NCBI GenBank assembly: GCA_958442925.1
Contig: CAUCIO010000090.1
Location: forward strand, 1 to 8,580
From: an uncultured Clostridium sp.
GTDB taxonomy: Bacteria; Bacillota; Clostridia; Lachnospirales; Lachnospiraceae
DNA: 8,580 nt
Direction: 5' to 3'
In this document: positions 6,416 through 8,580 of the stretch, in pieces
How positions within the stretch are numbered: the first letter of the stretch is position 1
Layout: every line of letters begins with the position of its first letter
Position numbers and translations under genes: made by a program
The notes under the pieces: model-generated
The model's database searches: none
What the model saw: only the letters and a program-made list of their open reading frames with translations
What the model was told of the DNA's origin: nothing

Positions 6416-7215
6416 AAGAGCGAATCGTAAAAGCAGTTCTTTTCCTGCTGGCGGCTGTTATTCTGCTTCCCTGCCTTCTTCTGATAGTCTGGATGTTTAC
6501 AGAGCGCTGGGCCTGGCCGGATCTGCTTCCTCAGAGATTTTCCATCCGGGCGGCAGCAGAGGTGTTTGGGCGGGGAGGAGAGCTTTTAAAAGTGTTCTTC
6601 TCCAGTGTGCTGATTTCTACAGCAGTGGCAGCGCTGTCGGCCATGATAGGAGTCATGACCTGCCGCGCGCTGGTTTTTTACGACTTTTTCGGGAAACGGC
6701 TGATGGGCTTTCTCACCATCCTGCCTTTTATGGTGCCGGCCACCGTGTTTGCCATGGGAATCCAGCTGACATTTATCAGAATGGGGCTTAACAATACGAT
6801 TTCCGGCGTGATTTTAGCCCATCTGATCTGCTCTCTGCCCTATGGAGTCCGGCTGATCATGGACGGAACGAAGGCCCTGGGGAAGGGGCTGGAGGAACAG
6901 GCCAGAGTGCTGGGAGCATCCTCCTGGCAGGCATTTTACAAGGTATCTCTGCCTGTGCTGGCTCCTGTCATTTTGTCGGCAGCCAGTATGTCCTATGTGG
7001 TATCCTTCAGCCAGTATTTTCTCACACTGATGATAGGAGGGGGACAGGTGAGGACGTTTTCCATTGTCATGGTTCCCTATCTGCAGAGCGGGGACAGGAG
7101 CATGGCCAGTGTGTACAGCGTGCTGTTTCTGGCTGTGACACTTTCTGTGTTCGGCCTGTACGAATGGATTGGACGAAAGTGGACAAAGGATTCTGAAGGA
7201 GGATTTTATGAGTAG
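6412..7215 (+). CDS. ABC transporter permease, second half of the YnjC-like pore
   Basis: A 267-residue membrane protein with about six helices, of the binding-protein-dependent transport permease family. Its EAA loop is E162-Q-A-R-V-L-G168 followed by ASSWQAFYKVSLPVL. AAAGGAGG at 6395-6402 precedes the ATG, which overlaps the first permease stop by 4 bases (ATGA), typical of translational coupling for subunits made 1:1. It pairs with the preceding permease. Confidence 0.88.
   Translation: MKERIVKAVLFLLAAVILLPCLLLIVWMFTERWAWPDLLPQRFSIRAAAEVFGRGGELLKVFFSSVLISTAVAALSAMIGVMTCRALVFYDFFGKRLMGFLTILPFMVPATVFAMGIQLTFIRMGLNNTISGVILAHLICSLPYGVRLIMDGTKALGKGLEEQARVLGASSWQAFYKVSLPVLAPVILSAASMSYVVSFSQYFLTLMIGGGQVRTFSIVMVPYLQSGDRSMASVYSVLFLAVTLSVFGLYEWIGRKWTKDSEGGFYE
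7196..7202 (+). promoter_or_regulatory. Ribosome binding site that decides the ATPase start
   Basis: AAGGAGG ends 5 bases before the ATG at 7208 and supports that start over the in-frame ATG at 7169, which lies deep in the permease gene and has no such site. Confidence 0.75.
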
Positions 7216-8242
7216 GGAAGAAGAGAGAGGGCTTATAATACGGGAGCTGGCAGTTAGCCTGCAGAAACAGGAAATCCTGCATCGAATCAGCCTGAAGGCA
7301 GAAGAAGGAGAATTTCTGTCTCTTCTGGGAGAATCCGGCTGTGGAAAGAGTACGCTTTTAAAATGTATTGCAGGGCTGCTGGACGCAGATTCCGGAGATA
7401 TTTTTCTGAATGGGGAAAGCCTTTTGAAAAAGCCGCCGGAAAAACGGGGAGCTGTCATTGTATTCCAGGATTTGAGACTTTTTCCCCACATGACAGTGGA
7501 GCAGAATATTACATTTCCCATGGAAATCAAAAAAATTCCTAAAAGGCAGCAGAGAGATACGGCAGAGAGGCTTTTAAAAGAAGTTCAGCTGGCAGGTTTG
7601 GGAAACAGAAAGATAAGAGAATTGTCTGGAGGGCAGATGCAGAGAGTAGCCCTGGCCAGGGCGTTAGCGGCAGAACCGGCTCTCCTTCTGCTGGATGAGC
7701 CGTTTTCCGGCCTGGATGAGCGCCTCAGACTGGAGATGGGAAACCTGGTGAAAAAAATACACAGGGAGCGGGGAATTACCACAATTCTTGTGACTCATGA
7801 CAAGAGGGAGGCCCTGCAGCTGTCAGACAGGATTGTCCTTATGAGCGGAGGGCGTTCCCTGCATCAGGGAACGCCCAGAGAGCTGTTTTACCAGCCAGCA
7901 TCAAAAGAGGAGGCGGAATACTTTGGGAAAGTCAATTATCTGAGAGGGCATATTCAAGGGGATCTGTTTACGAACGAATGGTTTCAAATTCCTCTTTCAG
8001 GCTCCGGAAGTGTGAAAAGCGGAGAAGGGGAGGTTATGGTGCGTCCCTTTTCTGTCAGAATCACAGGACCCGGCAGCTTCCCTGTAAAAGAAATTACTTT
8101 TATGGGGGAGATGGCAGAGATATCTCTGGAGACGCCGGAAGGCCCTCTGCTCTGCCAGATGATGAGCCGGGAGCTGGAGCAGACAGGTATAAAAACAGGA
8201 GAAAAGGCGGGGATTGAGATTGAAGAAGCATATTGTATTTGA
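7208..8242 (+). CDS. ABC transporter ATPase with C-terminal TOBE-like extension (YnjD role)
   Basis: A 344-residue cytoplasmic ATPase that powers the importer. Motifs in order: Walker A GESGCGKST (41-49, Lys47), Q-loop VFQDLRLFPHMT, signature LSGGQ (139-143), Walker B LLLLDEP with Asp163 and Glu164, D-loop SGLDE, and switch His197 in VTHD. All catalytic residues are present. Residues about 240-344 form an extra C-terminal region (including KVNYLRGHI and GEVMVRPFSVRI) resembling the TOBE/OB regulatory domains of the PotA/CysA/FbpC class. E. coli YnjD is, as I recall, only about 217 residues and lacks this. The extension may sense a ligand or regulator; that is inference. The start overlaps the second permease by 8 bases. 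A perfect inverted repeat lies in the coding sequence at 7850-7876. Confidence 0.9.
   Translation: MSREEERGLIIRELAVSLQKQEILHRISLKAEEGEFLSLLGESGCGKSTLLKCIAGLLDADSGDIFLNGESLLKKPPEKRGAVIVFQDLRLFPHMTVEQNITFPMEIKKIPKRQQRDTAERLLKEVQLAGLGNRKIRELSGGQMQRVALARALAAEPALLLLDEPFSGLDERLRLEMGNLVKKIHRERGITTILVTHDKREALQLSDRIVLMSGGRSLHQGTPRELFYQPASKEEAEYFGKVNYLRGHIQGDLFTNEWFQIPLSGSGSVKSGEGEVMVRPFSVRITGPGSFPVKEITFMGEMAEISLETPEGPLLCQMMSRELEQTGIKTGEKAGIEIEEAYCI
7850..7876 (+). repeat. Perfect 12-bp inverted repeat with 3-base loop inside the ATPase gene
   Basis: The left arm GGGCGTTCCCTG (7850-7861) is the exact reverse complement of the right arm CAGGGAACGCCC (7865-7876), with CAT as loop. The RNA would form a 12-bp, GC-rich hairpin. 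It encodes the GRSLHQGTP segment, normally conserved in this ATPase class, and no T run follows directly, so a classical terminator is not indicated. Confidence 0.9.
8203..8210 (+). promoter_or_regulatory. Likely ribosome binding site for the TTG-initiated nucleoside hydrolase gene
   Basis: AAAGGCGG within the ATPase gene resembles a Shine-Dalgarno sequence with one mismatch. It stands 9 bases before a TTG at 8220 and 3 bases before another in-frame TTG at 8214, favouring the former. Confidence 0.4.
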
Positions 8243-8580
8243 CTGTGACTGTACTTTTGGGGTAGAAAACTGTGATGTAGACGACGGGCTGGCTCTGATG
8301 TATCTCTTAGGCTGCCCGGAGGCAGAGGTGATGGGCATTACTGCCACCTATGGAAACAGCCGGCTGGAGGTAGTGCTGGAAAGCCTGAGAAGGCTTTTGG
8401 CAGATCTTGGGAGAGAAGATATCCCGGTGAAGCCAGGAGGAAAAAAGGCTGGAGCGTATGTAAGCGAGGCTGCCGATTTTCTGGCAGAAATGGCAGACAG
8501 GCATCCGGGAGAACTGTCGATTCTGGCTACTGGTTCTCTCACGAATTTAATGGGAGCCTGGAAAAAGGATTCCGCCTTTT
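8220..8580 (+). CDS. Nucleoside hydrolase family protein (partial, 3' end outside window)
   Basis: An open frame runs from about TTG 8220 to the window end (about 120 residues) without an ATG before the conserved core, so a TTG start is inferred. It overlaps the ATPase end by 23 bases. The product begins (TTG read as Met) MKKHIVFDCDC, then GCDVDD-like CDVDDGLALMYLLG (residues 18-31), then AEVMGITATYGN, and ILATGSLTNLMGAW. These match the inosine-uridine nucleoside hydrolase fold: N-terminal Asp cluster binding Ca2+ (D8, D10, D21, D22), the GN after the second strand, and the GxLTNL segment. Compared with the usual DxDxGxDD arrangement, about seven residues are inserted between D10 and the DD pair. 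The family hydrolyses N-glycosidic bonds of ribonucleosides or related compounds. Its overlap with the ATPase suggests it processes the imported solute. Substrate unknown. Confidence 0.82.
   Translation, partial: MKKHIVFDCDCTFGVENCDVDDGLALMYLLGCPEAEVMGITATYGNSRLEVVLESLRRLLADLGREDIPVKPGGKKAGAYVSEAADFLAEMADRHPGELSILATGSLTNLMGAWKKDSAF

Noticed and set aside
6814..7530. Long minus-strand open frame of 238 codons across the second permease and ATPase genes
   Set aside because: It lies antisense to two genes with clear conserved motifs and proper ribosome binding sites. Its translation shows no recognisable domain and is Ser/Arg-rich as expected of a complementary-strand shadow.
7691..7721. Direct repeat CTGGATGAGC at 7691-7700 and 7712-7721
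   Set aside because: It encodes the two LDE occurrences of the Walker B/D-loop (LDEPFSGLDE), which are conserved by protein function, so no separate DNA element is needed.
1..8580. CRISPR array, insertion sequence, tRNA or rRNA genes
   Set aside because: No regularly spaced repeats, transposase-like frames, terminal repeats or cloverleaf-type sequences were seen. Nearly all bases are explained by + strand coding genes.

Overview
The window reads as a chromosomal segment of a Gram-positive Clostridia-type bacterium, probably Lachnospiraceae. This is inferred from strong AGGAGG-type ribosome binding sites, tight gene packing, three lipoproteins with Thr/Ala/Glu-rich linkers behind a lipobox, and solute-binding and rhodanese proteins that are membrane-anchored lipoproteins. 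All genes lie on the + strand, and the only intergenic gap over 35 bases is the 127-base space at 3218-3344. No mobile element, tRNA, rRNA or CRISPR array is visible.

Layout: (1) the last 15 codons of an upstream gene (1-48); (2) an aminoglycoside/choline-kinase-type phosphotransferase with a variant catalytic loop (82-1104); (3) a small membrane protein resembling an ECF-transporter S component (1110-1715); (4) a three-domain rhodanese lipoprotein of YnjE type (1712-3217); (5) a 127-base gap with a good sigma-A promoter and overlapping inverted repeats; (6) a two-domain rhodanese lipoprotein (3345-4244); (7) a YnjB-type solute-binding lipoprotein (4257-5528); (8, 9) two ABC permeases (5528-6415, 6412-7215); (10) an ABC ATPase with a C-terminal TOBE-like extension (7208-8242); (11) the 5' part of a nucleoside hydrolase family gene, probably starting at TTG 8220 and running off the window.

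Taken together this looks like an enlarged relative of the uncharacterised Escherichia coli ynjBCD-ynjE locus (binding protein, permease, ATPase, extracytoplasmic rhodanese). It adds a kinase-like enzyme, a second possible vitamin/precursor transporter, a second rhodanese and a nucleoside hydrolase-like enzyme. A plausible reading is a salvage pathway in which sulfur chemistry happens outside the membrane, a small molecule is imported by the ABC system and/or the ECF S component, and the product is cleaved and phosphorylated inside. The substrate cannot be read from the sequence. A thiamine-like, nucleoside-like or other sulfur-bearing metabolite is a hypothesis only.

A separate DNA-level signal is a perfect 12-bp inverted repeat with a 3-base loop inside the ATPase gene (7850-7876).
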